Program-made: the position numbers and the translations under genes
The notes under the pieces: model-generated
Told to the model about the DNA's origin: nothing
What the model saw: the letters and a program-made list of their open reading frames with translations, nothing else
Database searches by the model: none
In this document: positions 10,628 through 35,162 of the stretch, in pieces
Layout of the letters: each line of letters begins with the position of its first letter
How positions within the stretch are numbered: position 1 is the first letter of the stretch
Assembly (NCBI RefSeq): GCF_032118995.1
Contig: NC_092659.1
Span: 9,341,177-9,405,176 of the forward strand
From: Asterias amurensis
Taxonomy: Eukaryota > Echinodermata > Asteroidea > Forcipulatida > Asteriidae
Reading direction: 5' to 3'
DNA length: 64,000 nt

Positions 10628-10919
10628 TATTGTTTTGGTTTATTCTTCAATATTAATGTGAGGCGCCCTCAATAGTTCTGAAATGTTAAGTTAGCATAAT
10701 AGTCGTTCTCACTAGCATTGATTAATGTCTCCGGCTTTCTCAAGTTAGAGTCACTAGGCTTTGGGAAAGTATCTCACCGATTATAACCTTACTTTCTGAG
10801 TGACCTACACACCAAACATCCAGTGATCGCACAGATCGGACTATGAGAGTGATATTGACCTTAATAATAATTAATTCAAACACTTTTTAATACAAGCAGT
10901 ATAATAAAATAAATATAGC

Positions 10920-11120
10920 CTGAGAGCACGTAGCAGAAAGAGTCAAATTATTCACGAGTTAAGTAAATAATTACTGTCACCAGCATCCCACAGCAAAGCC
11001 CCTTACATAAGTTTTCGCCAACCTCCTTTCGCCTCGGAACACTTAGCCGAAAGAGCCCAATTATTCAAGAGTTGTTTAAATAATTACTGTTTGCCAGCCA
11101 AGAGCAAAGCACCTTAAGTT
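10920..11120 (+). repeat. Tandem duplication of about 115 bp, diverged
   Basis: GCACGTAGCAGAAAGAGTCAAATT... near 10926 and CACTTAGCCGAAAGAGCCCAATT... near 11040 start two similar segments, both ending in ATAATTACTGT and a CAGCAAAGC/GAGCAAAGC block. Confidence 0.55.
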
Positions 11121-11953
11121 GTTGGCAAGCCCACTCGAAGTAACTGTTACAGCTGCTGACCCGTTAGACTGGGCCCCTGTCTTTATCCGCAAGGATAAAG
11201 AGAGTTTCCTGCCGCTAGATCTAGTGATTCCATTGGATACAATGATATCAAACGTGCAGTGACATAAGATGCCCAAACAGTCGCTGCTGTCAACGTCCGC
11301 AATAAAATTTAACTGCATGTCTCTATTTGAAATGAGGGTAGGTTAAAGGTGAATATACACGCCGGACTCGAGGTAGGTCTCTGACGTTTATATTCACGAG
11401 CCTTGAAGTGTAACGTTAGATGTTCAGGCTAAAGAACAACCTCCTTTTACCTCTAAGCAAGAGGGCGCCCTGCTCGAATGCCGTCATTAAAATTCTTTAA
11501 ACTTTACGCGAGTTCCTAATACTTCCGTAACCGTCGATTCTACACTATTATCCTTAACTATAGACCATTGAGATTGACTGGAAGCAGTTTATGATCCAAT
11601 TTTTATCCTCCATGGTTTTTCATCAGGTACCGCGATAGCTGTTAAAGTTGCATCGGGGATATTGAGAATATTAATTTAGGTTTCACCTTTACCGATTTGT
11701 GTAATAGCACTCTGTACCCAGTACTTTGCCGAGGTCTGCTGAAAAACACTGGGACTGAGCGATTGTCAAAATCAAAAGCTGCATGCCAAATAACCTTTTA
11801 GAATTGAAGGTGATTTTGCCACGATAACCAGTTTCTTTTGCATGACCACCAAAATGTTACTATTTAATTTGAGGCCTGACAAATTTATAGTTACTTTGGC
11901 TCACTAATTTGTTAAGTTTTTTTTTTTTTTTTTTTTTTTTTTCACCCATTGAA

Positions 11954-12166
11954 ATTAAAGCCATTGGACACTTTCGGTAAACAGTATTGTCCAACGGCCC
12001 ACACTTCGTGTAGTACAACTTATACAGTGAAATAAAAAACCTGTGAAAATTTAGGCTCAATCGGTCATCGTAGCCGGGAGAAAATAACAGGAAAACTCAC
12101 CCGTTTCCGCACGTTTCGCCGTGTCATGACATGTGTTTAAAAAAAAATCGAAAGTGTATAATGGCG
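11954..12166. mobile_element. Family-2 MITE, short internally deleted copy
   Basis: Left end AAAGCCATTGGACACTTTCGG, right end CGAAAGTGTATAATGGC. Carries the CACACTTCGTGTAGTACAAC and CATGACATGTGTTTAAA blocks but lacks the right half seen in full copies. A T-homopolymer precedes it at 11918-11942. Confidence 0.75.
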
Positions 12167-12746
12167 TGCCCACGAACACACAATACCCAAGCAAAAGGCG
12201 ACGAGTACCAGTGCATGCCGTCATCAGTTGACCACATGATAATGAGGGAACCAGTATTCCTACTGGCCTCACTCAGTTTGGTTACCAGCTGGTTGTGAAG
12301 GCCTAAAAAACCTTCCAAAGTCAACGATCAAAAATGGCGGACACCGTGTATGGTTAGAATTGTCATTTCAAATGAATTGTACTCACAGTGTTAGCAATGT
12401 TGTTTTATTGATGGAATAAGTTATACCTTCGGCAATTGCCGTTGATTATCGTGTGCTACTGGTAACAGGTCTGACTAAATTTGCTTGTGCATAATTGTTC
12501 TTCATGTTCTTATCGTACTGAATATAACGTCTTGGCCAAACGAAATAATATTATATCAAAGTTTGACCGTATCCCGGTAACCAATAAATGAACAAAAGAT
12601 TCAGCTTTACGCAACAATGCTCGCAATTATTAAATTAAATTAGTCGTTGTTTGGTCACGAATTCGGGAGTATACGCAATACCTTAGAAAAAGCGAAGTCC
12701 ATACTGCGTCACAGGTTTGCAATACTCACTGTTGACTTATGCTCGC

Positions 12747-12754
12747 TATTTAAG
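12747..12754 (+). promoter_or_regulatory. TATA-like box of the plus-strand lectin
   Basis: TATTTAAG, 78 bp before the ATG at 12832. The spacing allows a short 5' UTR. Confidence 0.45.
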
Positions 12755-12831
12755 CACCAAGATTTCACCACTCTTAATAACCTCAAGAAATCTGGCAGAT
12801 TCAAATTGTTAAACAGTGCTCATTTCATCTG

Positions 12832-13389
12832 ATGATGTATTCGACCTCAGTTGTTGCTCTATCTGTCATTGGCATGGTGATAAAGGGTGTCTTTGCAGGG
12901 AGAGGTTGCCCTTATGGATGGGTACCTTATGTTGAGTCTTGCTACTTGGGTCTAGATGGATCCCTGGAGGGCGACTGGACCACTGCCGTGATGGAGTGTG
13001 ATCGTAACAACGCATATATAATGGTCCCAAGCTCAGAAGGCGAAAATGGGTTCTTATTGAATTCGTTTCAGCACCACGGAGATCTGAGAGGTGTTTGGAT
13101 CAATTGTAATGATGCTGAAGTTGAAGGTGAATGGAACTGCATCGAGAATGGTAAATATCTAACTGAATATCGGAAGTGGGAGCCCGACCAACCAGACGAT
13201 GACCAATGGGACGCAAATCAGGATTATGGCTTCATGGTAACCCATGTTTACGATGATAAGAATCCAGACATACTTGGCTTTTGGGGTGATATGGCCAAAG
13301 GTCGACCTATGTTCATCGTCTGTGAGCGTCCTCGCCAAGTCGGCCGTAGCCAGTCTGCTATGAACGTGTACTGCATGACCATAGATTAG
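12832..13389 (+). CDS. Secreted C-type lectin, single CTLD (QPD type)
   Basis: 185 residues, one exon. ATG at 12832 (a second one follows directly) begins a signal peptide ending GMVIKGVFA. Mature start GRGCPYGWVPYVESCYLG. CTLD marks: Cys pair, GVWINCND, EWNC, KWEPDQPDDD (QPD, galactose-type rule), WGD in place of WND, and IVCERPRQ. It is closely related to the 9.2-kb lectin in sequence and signal peptide and lies head to head with it, so the pair arose by inverted duplication. The frame ends at TAG (13387-13389) after a poorly conserved tail (SAMNVYCMTID). The PAN-like segment follows in the same frame downstream of the stop. Cysteines of the second canonical disulphide are displaced as in the sister gene. 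Confidence 0.88.
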   Translation: MMYSTSVVALSVIGMVIKGVFAGRGCPYGWVPYVESCYLGLDGSLEGDWTTAVMECDRNNAYIMVPSSEGENGFLLNSFQHHGDLRGVWINCNDAEVEGEWNCIENGKYLTEYRKWEPDQPDDDQWDANQDYGFMVTHVYDDKNPDILGFWGDMAKGRPMFIVCERPRQVGRSQSAMNVYCMTID

Positions 13390-13719
13390 TCTACTGGTTA
13401 CTTCGTGTCTCGCTGTCTCTTCGGCCACACCCTGGACAGATATCAAACAGACACAGTAGCCGTCTGCAGACGACGATGTACGGAGCGCCAAGACTGTCTC
13501 TCATTCAACATCAAGCGGAGTTCGTCTGGTTCCACGCCCCATTTTTGTGAGCTCAATAACGCCACTCTCTACCAAGTCGTGAGGGAATATTTTCAAGAGA
13601 GTGTCCGCTGCTACAATCTTGATTCACATGTTTCTGATGAGGAAATATACTCTAATCATGATTACTGTCTTTGGCTGCTCGATACTTATCTGAAAATTAA
13701 ATCCCTTATCCAAATATGA
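13390..13719 (+). pseudogene. PAN/apple-like segment in frame behind the lectin stop
   Basis: Directly continues the frame of the 12.8-kb lectin: RCLFGHTLDRYQ, then TDTVAVCRRRCTERQDCLSF, FCELNN and ESVRCYNLD. The Cys spacing and C-x-SFN / C-x-L pattern fit a PAN/apple-like domain (protein or carbohydrate binding, extracellular). Ends TGA at 13717-13719. It is reached only by reading through the TAG, by a very small unseen splice, or not at all. The sister remnant at 8.5 kb has no stop at this point. Confidence 0.6.
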
Positions 13720-13849
13720 ACATTTTATTTTGACTTTCATTGTAGTACGGAATGACGTCACCTCTAATTAAACGCTTGATCTCTTCTTACTAGTACTTTA
13801 TTTCTATATACACGTTCAACTTTTCTGATGCTCCACCACCTGCATGAAT

Positions 13850-14110
13850 CAGCAGTGACGACAATAACGAAATGGTGGCTGAAGCTTCAGCTACGGCTGC
13901 TGCTAAGGGAGTTGCCAAGGCTGCCCGATACCTCAATGCATGCATGGCGATGCATGAAGACCCTAGACGTAGCCGTAGCTGATCGGAAACGGCCTTAGTT
14001 TCATTATGAATGACGCAAGCTTGTAGCAAACTCGATGGGTCCTTGAATCCACCTACAAACTCATTTGAGGCCATTATATTCAGTCTTAACCCCCCCCCCC
14101 CCAACAACAA
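13850..14110. repeat. Degraded repeat with fold-back and C homopolymer
   Basis: TTCAGCTACGGCTGC near 13889 and ACGTAGCCGTAGCTGA near 13968 are partly complementary. A poly-C run follows at about 14092-14102. The minus-strand ORF across it looks like a chance frame. Confidence 0.35.
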
Positions 14111-14705
14111 AAGGGGGAAAAAGGGGATGCACAAATCTTCTGTACTGGACAACACATACAAATGTTTAGTTTGATCATAGCAGTTTAGACGAGAGGAAGA
14201 GCGAAACAAGAGCGATACTAATGTTGTAAATATATACTAAATGTTTTTGAAAAGCTATATTATGTATTAAAAGGGAACACACGGTTCCGGAAACTTGTTG
14301 AATACCCGCGAGGTTTGGCATTATCTATTTAACGCACTATAAAATCAAATATTGAGACCACAATAATGTACCGAAGAGAAATGAATTAAGAATAACAAGT
14401 AATGTTAATGTAGACTGTTCGAGTTGCATTGTTTTCTGAGTTATTTTATAATGTATATCTTTACAGTCATTGGAGCGGATACAGTCGAAACAGTTTGACA
14501 ATTGTTCATTTCAAAAGTTGAACCGTGTACTGTGCCAGGCAGAATTATAAAGGGACTCAATTGTGTTGTTGCTCCTTTTCCCCAGCTTTATTGTTTCAGC
14601 GTGACTTCTTTCCCTGTCGGGCGATACGCAACGTAGTACGCCCTCTGAAGACAATCGCACTCACAACTCAGCACCACAAAAGCGGTTAGGGAACTTTAGT
14701 TTTCA

Positions 14706-14942
14706 GGGCCCAATTTCATAGAGGTGCTAAGCACAACAATTTGCTTAGCAGGAAATTTCTTCCTTGACAAAAACAGGATTACCAACCAAATTTCCACATT
14801 ATTTTCAGGATTAGCAAACAACAGCTGAATACCAGTAAAAAGCAATATGCAACAAACTTGTTGGTAATCCTGTTTTTGTCAAGGAAGAAATTCAATGCTA
14901 AGCAAATTTGGTGCGTAGCAGCTCCATGAAATTGGGCCCAGG
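14706..14942. mobile_element. Fold-back MITE with GGGCCCAATTTCAT ends
   Basis: Left GGGCCCAATTTCATAGAG, right complement GGGCCCAATTTCATGGAG. Inner arms (CTTGACAAAAACAGGATTACC and its complement) are near perfect, so the whole element can fold on itself. About 237 bp. Relatives at 39.9 and 57.1 kb. Confidence 0.85.
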
Positions 14943-15242
14943 TAAGAAGTATTAATAATATGACGTCAAAATACGTTGATGCGAAAGTAGGAAAAACAAA
15001 ATGGCTGCCCGTGCTTAATGACACAGCCCTGTAAATGGAACCGCATTTCCATTGGAACCACGCCTCGTGCAGATAAACAATGTTATTTCTGAAACAAATT
15101 TCCGCAAGGGCGCCTCTTGACTACATTTCTTCGTGCAGTACCAAAAATAAATATCTTCAAAACAAGTATTTGACCGTTCAAATAAAGGCAATAGTCACAC
15201 AAACGCATTTCAAAGTTGTTCAATTCTACTTTGTCTTATTGT

Positions 15243-29857
<14,615 letters not shown>

Positions 29858-29859
29858 GT

Positions 29860-30000
29860 TGCTATAATACTTTGTGATTTAACTAACAGGGTACTCGGTT
29901 CCTTTATAAGTCTAGTCTTCAATATAAGTCACTAGTTGCTCGTTCCACGCTCCACAAACTTACCTCCATTCTTTTATTTTAGAGCCTGAAATTGGATATA
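29860..30000 (-). promoter_or_regulatory. 5' UTR exon(s) and start region of the Death/TIR gene
   Basis: Upstream of the ATG an acceptor-like CCCTGTTAG sits near 29880. A donor-like GAATGGAG|GTAAGT lies at 29963 (minus strand), suggesting a non-coding first exon starting at or above about 29990. No TATA box was found; the promoter position is unproven. Confidence 0.4.
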
Positions 30001-30081
30001 CGAAATTTGCTCATTATACATGAACACAACAAACACTCCTCACTATGAAGGAACCGATAAACAAATTATTCTCTTAATTTT

Positions 30082-30461
30082 AAAGGAACGTTACAGAATT
30101 GGTAAGAAAACAAAATCGTGAAGATCACAGATTTACATAAAACTTACACGGTCTAGTGACGATGATAATAGAAAACATCCCTTGAAATATTTCTGCCTGA
30201 AATGTCATGTTTGATGAGAAATAATTAAATCAACTTTGCGTTAGGAGTTTATCGCTCAGTGAGCGTTTTATTCATTTTTTTTTTGCATCAATGTCATGCA
30301 AAATGTGTATCGGTTTTCACTATTCTCTCGTGACCTAGATGGCCGATCGATCCCAAACTCTACAGGTTTGTCAGTTTATGTATATGGTGGATTACATAAA
30401 GTGCTTACACTGCCAGCAACTGTTTTGTTAGAAAAACCAATTCTGTAATGTTCATTTAAAC
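30082..30461 (+). mobile_element. Family-4 MITE
   Basis: TTAAAGGAACGTTACAGAATTGG left end, complement CCAATTCTGTAATGTTCATTTAA right end. Same inner blocks as the 20.3-kb copy. It lies just upstream of the Death/TIR gene start. Confidence 0.88.
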
Positions 30462-30779
30462 AAACAACATTATTCACCAGCAAAAGTTAGGTTATTTTTT
30501 ATGTAAAGTTGTATAACTTCATAAAGTCTGCTTGAATAATGGAGAGAATGCGTGAATTTGAATATTGCGTGTCAGTGAAATTAATTGTTTGATGCCGTAA
30601 ATTTAACCAATATGATTATGCAAATCATTCCCGAAACGACAAAGCATAGTGCGAAATCCTTGTTATCCCTTTCCTGTTAGCATTGTTTTTCAATATTTTA
30701 CTTTCGGCCTGGGCTCTCGGACTGACTAAAATGTGTTCGTTAATTTAGCAAAACGGCAACAATAAAGCATGCCTACCAA
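30462..30779. other. Upstream spacer of the Death/TIR gene
   Basis: AT-rich, no gene or repeat recognised. Could hold promoter sequence, but no specific element can be supported. Confidence 0.35.
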
Positions 30780-31127
30780 TTAAAGGCAGTGGACACTATT
30801 GGTAATTACTCAAAATAATTATCAGCATAAAACCTTTCTTGATTACAAGTAATGGGGAAAGGTTGATGGTATAAAACATTGTGAGAAACAGCTCCCTCTG
30901 AAGTGACGTAGTTTTTTAGAAAGAATAATTTTCCACGAATTTGATTTCGAAATCAAGCATCAGAAAGCACACAACTTCGTGTGACAAGGGTGTTTTTTCC
31001 TTTCATTATTATCTCGCAAATTCGATGACCGATTGAGCTCAAATTTCCACAGGTTTGTTCTTTTATGCATATGTTGAGATACATCAATTGTGAAGACTAG
31101 TCTTCGGCAATTACCAATAGTGTCCGA
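30780..31127 (+). mobile_element. Family-1 MITE
   Basis: TTAAAGGCAGTGGACACTATTGG ... CAATTACCAATAGTGTCCG; nearly full length, with the central palindrome partly deleted. Confidence 0.88.
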
Positions 31128-32282
31128 ACAAGAAGAACTCGATCTGTAAATTTTGACACCCTGAATTTGGCAGAGCGTTTACGGTTCAAAGGTCTATAAG
31201 GGTATGTTTATACAAGTTTGACGATGACTCTGACAATTGAAATGGTAATTCAGCAGCTTTGAAGAGGTTAATGCTTTTCAGAAACAGTTCACTTCGGAGT
31301 ACTAGGCCTAATTTAGTGTTAAAACATAATCACTTATTAGTCCCCCAAAAAGTGAAGATAAGAAGCGTTACCGAGGTAAAACTACTCGCACTTGCATTCC
31401 TATTAAAGATAATTCTTCTTCACTCCGGAGTTTCGCTGGTATCTAACAAGCGACCACGAATTTAACTGTAAACAAAATTGTACATTTATATAGAATTATA
31501 ATTTCTAGCATAATTACTAATAGTGTGCGGTGTGCTGAGATAATTGTATGGTGCACTCTCAACAATAAATGATTAGATTAGATAATTGCCGGTGCCTTTA
31601 AACTGTTCCACACGTATACAACATCCTACATGCCCATAAGTCAACAAGCCCCCCCCCCCCCCCCCCACCCTCTGTAAACACCACAAACACTTACCTGTGG
31701 CAACCAGGTCATACACATACATGTAGAGTATTATAACATAAACAGTAACAACTGTGACGTGAAAAATTTGCATATCTGACTTACCAAAACGTACATAGTT
31801 CAAAATGTACATAGTTCAAAATTAATCTTTCTTCGCACCAGGAATCATTGTGAAGTGTTTTCACATATAAAACCAAAGCAAAGTGTAACGAGCCAACCCG
31901 CCAGTCGTACACTTTGTACATAATATGACGGGATATGAAACTCAAAGGCCAACCTTGCAAGCATTGGATGCGCGGCACATGGCATTGACTGACTAGCCTC
32001 TATGGTACGTGTGTAGGCTATTGTTAGGATTTATTGACAACGCAATATTATTATGCATAAAACGGACTGGTACTCACTGGCTCCATGGCAACAGGGGACA
32101 CGCAAACACGATACAATTGCCGCCATATTCTCGCCTACGGGTTTCCCTGATATGACGAAAAAGACTGGCTCACTCCGACGGAACTGTCTATCGTGTGTTG
32201 TACGGAAGCCGCGAGCCTTATTGAAACCAGACTATATGCAAGCGAACAAGGCACTGGGCCACATGTAGTCATAGATGAGCTG
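31128..32282. other. Intergenic DNA with poly-C tract
   Basis: No gene recognised. A C/G homopolymer of about 16 bases lies at about 31651-31666. A segment near 31240-31320 resembles sequence at 27785-27860, so part is a diverged repeat. Confidence 0.4.
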
Positions 32283-32675
32283 TTAAAGGAACACGTTGCC
32301 TTGGATCGGTCGAGTTGGTCTTTGAAAAGCGTTCTGTAACCGTTTGTTGTAAAATGTATATGGTTAGAAAGATATTGTAAAAGTAGAATACAATGATCTA
32401 CACAAATATGCCTCGAAACTGCGTGGTTTTCTTTTTACCCTGTCGACTAACACGGTGGGCCATTTATGCGAGTCAAAATTTTGACTCCCATAAATGGCCG
32501 ACCGTGATAGTTCGCGACGTAAAAGGAAAACCGTGCAATTTCGAGTGATACTTGTGTGGATCATTATATTCTACTTTTAAAACATCTTTCTAACCATATG
32601 CATTTCATAACAAACGGTTTCAAACGCTTTTAATAGACCAACTCGTCCGATCCAAGGCAACGTGTTCCTTTAAAC
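32283..32675. mobile_element. MITE with AACACGTTGCCTTGGATCGG ends
   Basis: TTAAAGGAACACGTTGCCTTGG at the left, complement CCAAGGCAACGTGTTCCTTTAA at the right. The centre is a palindrome (GGGCCATTTATGCGAGTC / GACTCCCATAAATGGCC). About 390 bp with TTTAA-type flanks. Confidence 0.92.
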
Positions 32676-32682
32676 ATACTGG

Positions 32683-32830
32683 ACACTTTGGTAAATGTCA
32701 AAGACCAGTCTTCTCACGATATGCACAAAATAACAAACCTGTGAAAACTTGAGCAGAATTTTGGTCGTAAAATTTGAAATATAATCATGGAAGAAAAAAC
32801 ACCCTCAAGTACATCGAGTAATAATATTGA
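32683..32830 (-). repeat. Family-1 MITE fragment
   Basis: ATACTGGACACTTTGGTAAATGTC, then CAGTCTTCTCAC and ACAAACCTGTGAAAACTTGAGC; truncated. Confidence 0.65.
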
Positions 32831-33099
32831 GGTTTATTACGTCAATATTAAGGCCTATTTGTTCAATGAATGGAGCGATATTACATGCGATCTGTCGAAG
32901 CGAAGTGGGAAAATTAGGCAATATTTCTGTACGTGAGAATTCCCTTATTCATCATTCATACACAACAATAGACGCATTCATTCGGTCAATATTCAGTCAA
33001 TATTTCAGTCAATATGCGTTTATCAATTGCAATGATGTCGATGAACTTTTCACAACGGTTCACGGACGGTTCCCTAGACCAAAGGTATAGACTTTGCCT

Positions 33100-34150
33100 T
33101 TAAAACTATTTGAACGTTCAATTTGCTTGTCCCTATACAAATCGCTTTTACAAGTAAACAAATAAAAACATTACAAAATTAATAATAAAAGTAAAGATGC
33201 ATTGATAAAATATTTTCATCACAATCAAATACACTATACGATAACCTTAACTAACGCACAAAATTATATTGTTTGCCAGGTCGGTTGAATGCTTAAACAA
33301 CATTGATTGGGTCAAACGAATAATTGAAATTTTATTGTTTCAATTCGTCATTTAAACATTAACCCAATGAAACTATTTGTGTTTCTATTTTAAGACGAAT
33401 GGTAAATTAAAGGTTTTCTTTATAGTTGATAAAATCAGATGAGCCGACACGAAACAAATTAATATTACCACCTAAGCATGTTTCTCATAAAACTATACGT
33501 ACTTGCATTGTGGGTAAATGTTTTAAACGGATTGGTACGACTTTGTCTCGTACTTATTAGAGTGTTTTTGTAAGTACCTGAACCCAAAAGGTTACAAGCG
33601 TTTACCAAAAACATTGTACACAATAATTACATCAAGTAAATTCGAGTGACGATTCACAAAAAAAGGTTGCTCGTGATGCCAATAGTCATGCACGTATTAT
33701 TTCTTAAACAGGTACTTGCGCGAAACAAGTCGTGATCTTTGCTGAATTTCATTTGAAATGTTTTCAATCAATAAGGAATTCGAGTCATACGGCTACAAAT
33801 TTGATTTGAAACAAGATTTTGATTGTGGAAAAAAAAAAATCATTTCGAATACCCTTATCCAGTGCTTTTCTGAAAGATTCGCGAAAATAATGTGTTACAT
33901 CATCACTCATGTTCCATCATGGGAGCTCGAATTGTATAGCCGCTTTGTGGCAGCGTAGAGGTATAACAAAGCAAACTCCCACGTATTACTTCAAAGCATT
34001 GTCATTTTGACGCATCCCATCAACGGAAGAAGTGTCTTTAGTTTTTCAAAACCTTGGAAAATTCAGAAGTGAACAAATATCAAAATCACATTTAAATAAA
34101 CAAACACGTTATATTGTTCACGTCAAAAACAAATTCGATCAATATACCTG
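33100..34150. other. Intergenic, nothing recognised
   Basis: AT-rich DNA between the Death/TIR gene and the OGFR-like gene. Small ORFs (for example 33758-33958) show no family resemblance. Confidence 0.4.
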
Positions 34151-34151
34151 T

Positions 34152-34680
34152 TTAAAGTCACCTGGAAGTGGTATTTTTTCAAAATAAAGCTTTTGCCACT
34201 ATTATATGTGTTTTGATGAGTTGAATGTGAATAAACAGTTAACTAAGGTTTTAAGAAATCAGTTCTTATGTTATTTACAAATTTAAGAGTAGACCCCGAC
34301 CCGAGAGGGCGCTGTTCGTGACGTCAATCGAGGCAGACTTTGCCTGTAATGCGTAGAGTAAACACAATTGCAAAGTACATGTACGGACCAAGTCGTGAGT
34401 TTGTACGTTTCAATGCAGAAAAACACTTTTTGAAATGTACCAACTCACGACGTGGACGTACATGTACTTTGCACGTGTGTTTACTATACGCATTGCAGGC
34501 AAAGTCTGCCTTGAATGACGTCACAAAAGGGGTAGGCGGAGTCAGCCCCCAAACAACTTTATATATTTTTAAACATATAAATCGTGACAAACAATTACTA
34601 AAAATATTGTTTTATTGTTCGTAAGCATATACTCTTATGTTTGAAAGAAAAAAAAATCTATTTCCAGGTGACTTTAAGCT
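34152..34680. mobile_element. MITE of about 530 bp with long inner hairpin
   Basis: Ends TTTAAAGTCACCTGGAAGTGG and complement of CCAGGTGACTTTAAGC. Inner arms of about 100 bp (GGCAGACTTTGCCTGTAATGCG / CGCATTGCAGGCAAAGTCTGCC; ACTCACGACGTGGACGTACA) pair with each other. It abuts the next MITE directly. Confidence 0.85.
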
Positions 34681-35030
34681 TAAAGCCATTGGACACTTTC
34701 GGTAAACAGTATTGTCGAAAGGCCCACACTTCGTGTATCACAACTGATATAAAAAATAACAAACCTGTGAAAATTTAGGCTCAATCGGTCATCGGAGTGG
34801 GGAGAAAATAACGGGGAAACTCATCCTTGTTTTCGCACGTCTCGCCGTGTCATGACATGTGTTTAAAATAAATCCGTCTATCTCGATATCGAGAATCGAA
34901 AAGTAAAGCATTTCATGGAATAATATTTCAAGAGAAGTCTTTCACCATTACCTTCTGTAAACCCTGTAAGTTATTTGTAAATCTGTGAACTTTTATTTTT
35001 TTCTGTGCCGAAAGTGTATAATGGCTTTAA
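34680..35030 (+). mobile_element. Family-2 MITE
   Basis: AAAGCCATTGGACACTTTCGG left, CCGAAAGTGTATAATGGCTTTAA right; full length and inserted at the edge of the preceding element. Confidence 0.9.
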
Positions 35031-35162
35031 CCACTGGGTGAATTTGAAGCTTTAGTCGTAAAAAAAACTTAAAAAAAAAACTCTAACTCTATTTGAGAAG
35101 CATGAACATTAATTGTTTCAGCCGTGTATCTCTGTTCAACCATTAATATTTCACATTTAGTC

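Noticed and set aside
10357-10675. ORFs of 74-101 codons on both strands
   Set aside because: They lie entirely within a GC-rich MITE with terminal inverted repeats.
13790-14209. 139-codon minus-strand ORF
   Set aside because: Covers a degraded repeat and a poly-C tract; low-complexity Ala/Ser stretches and no similarity.
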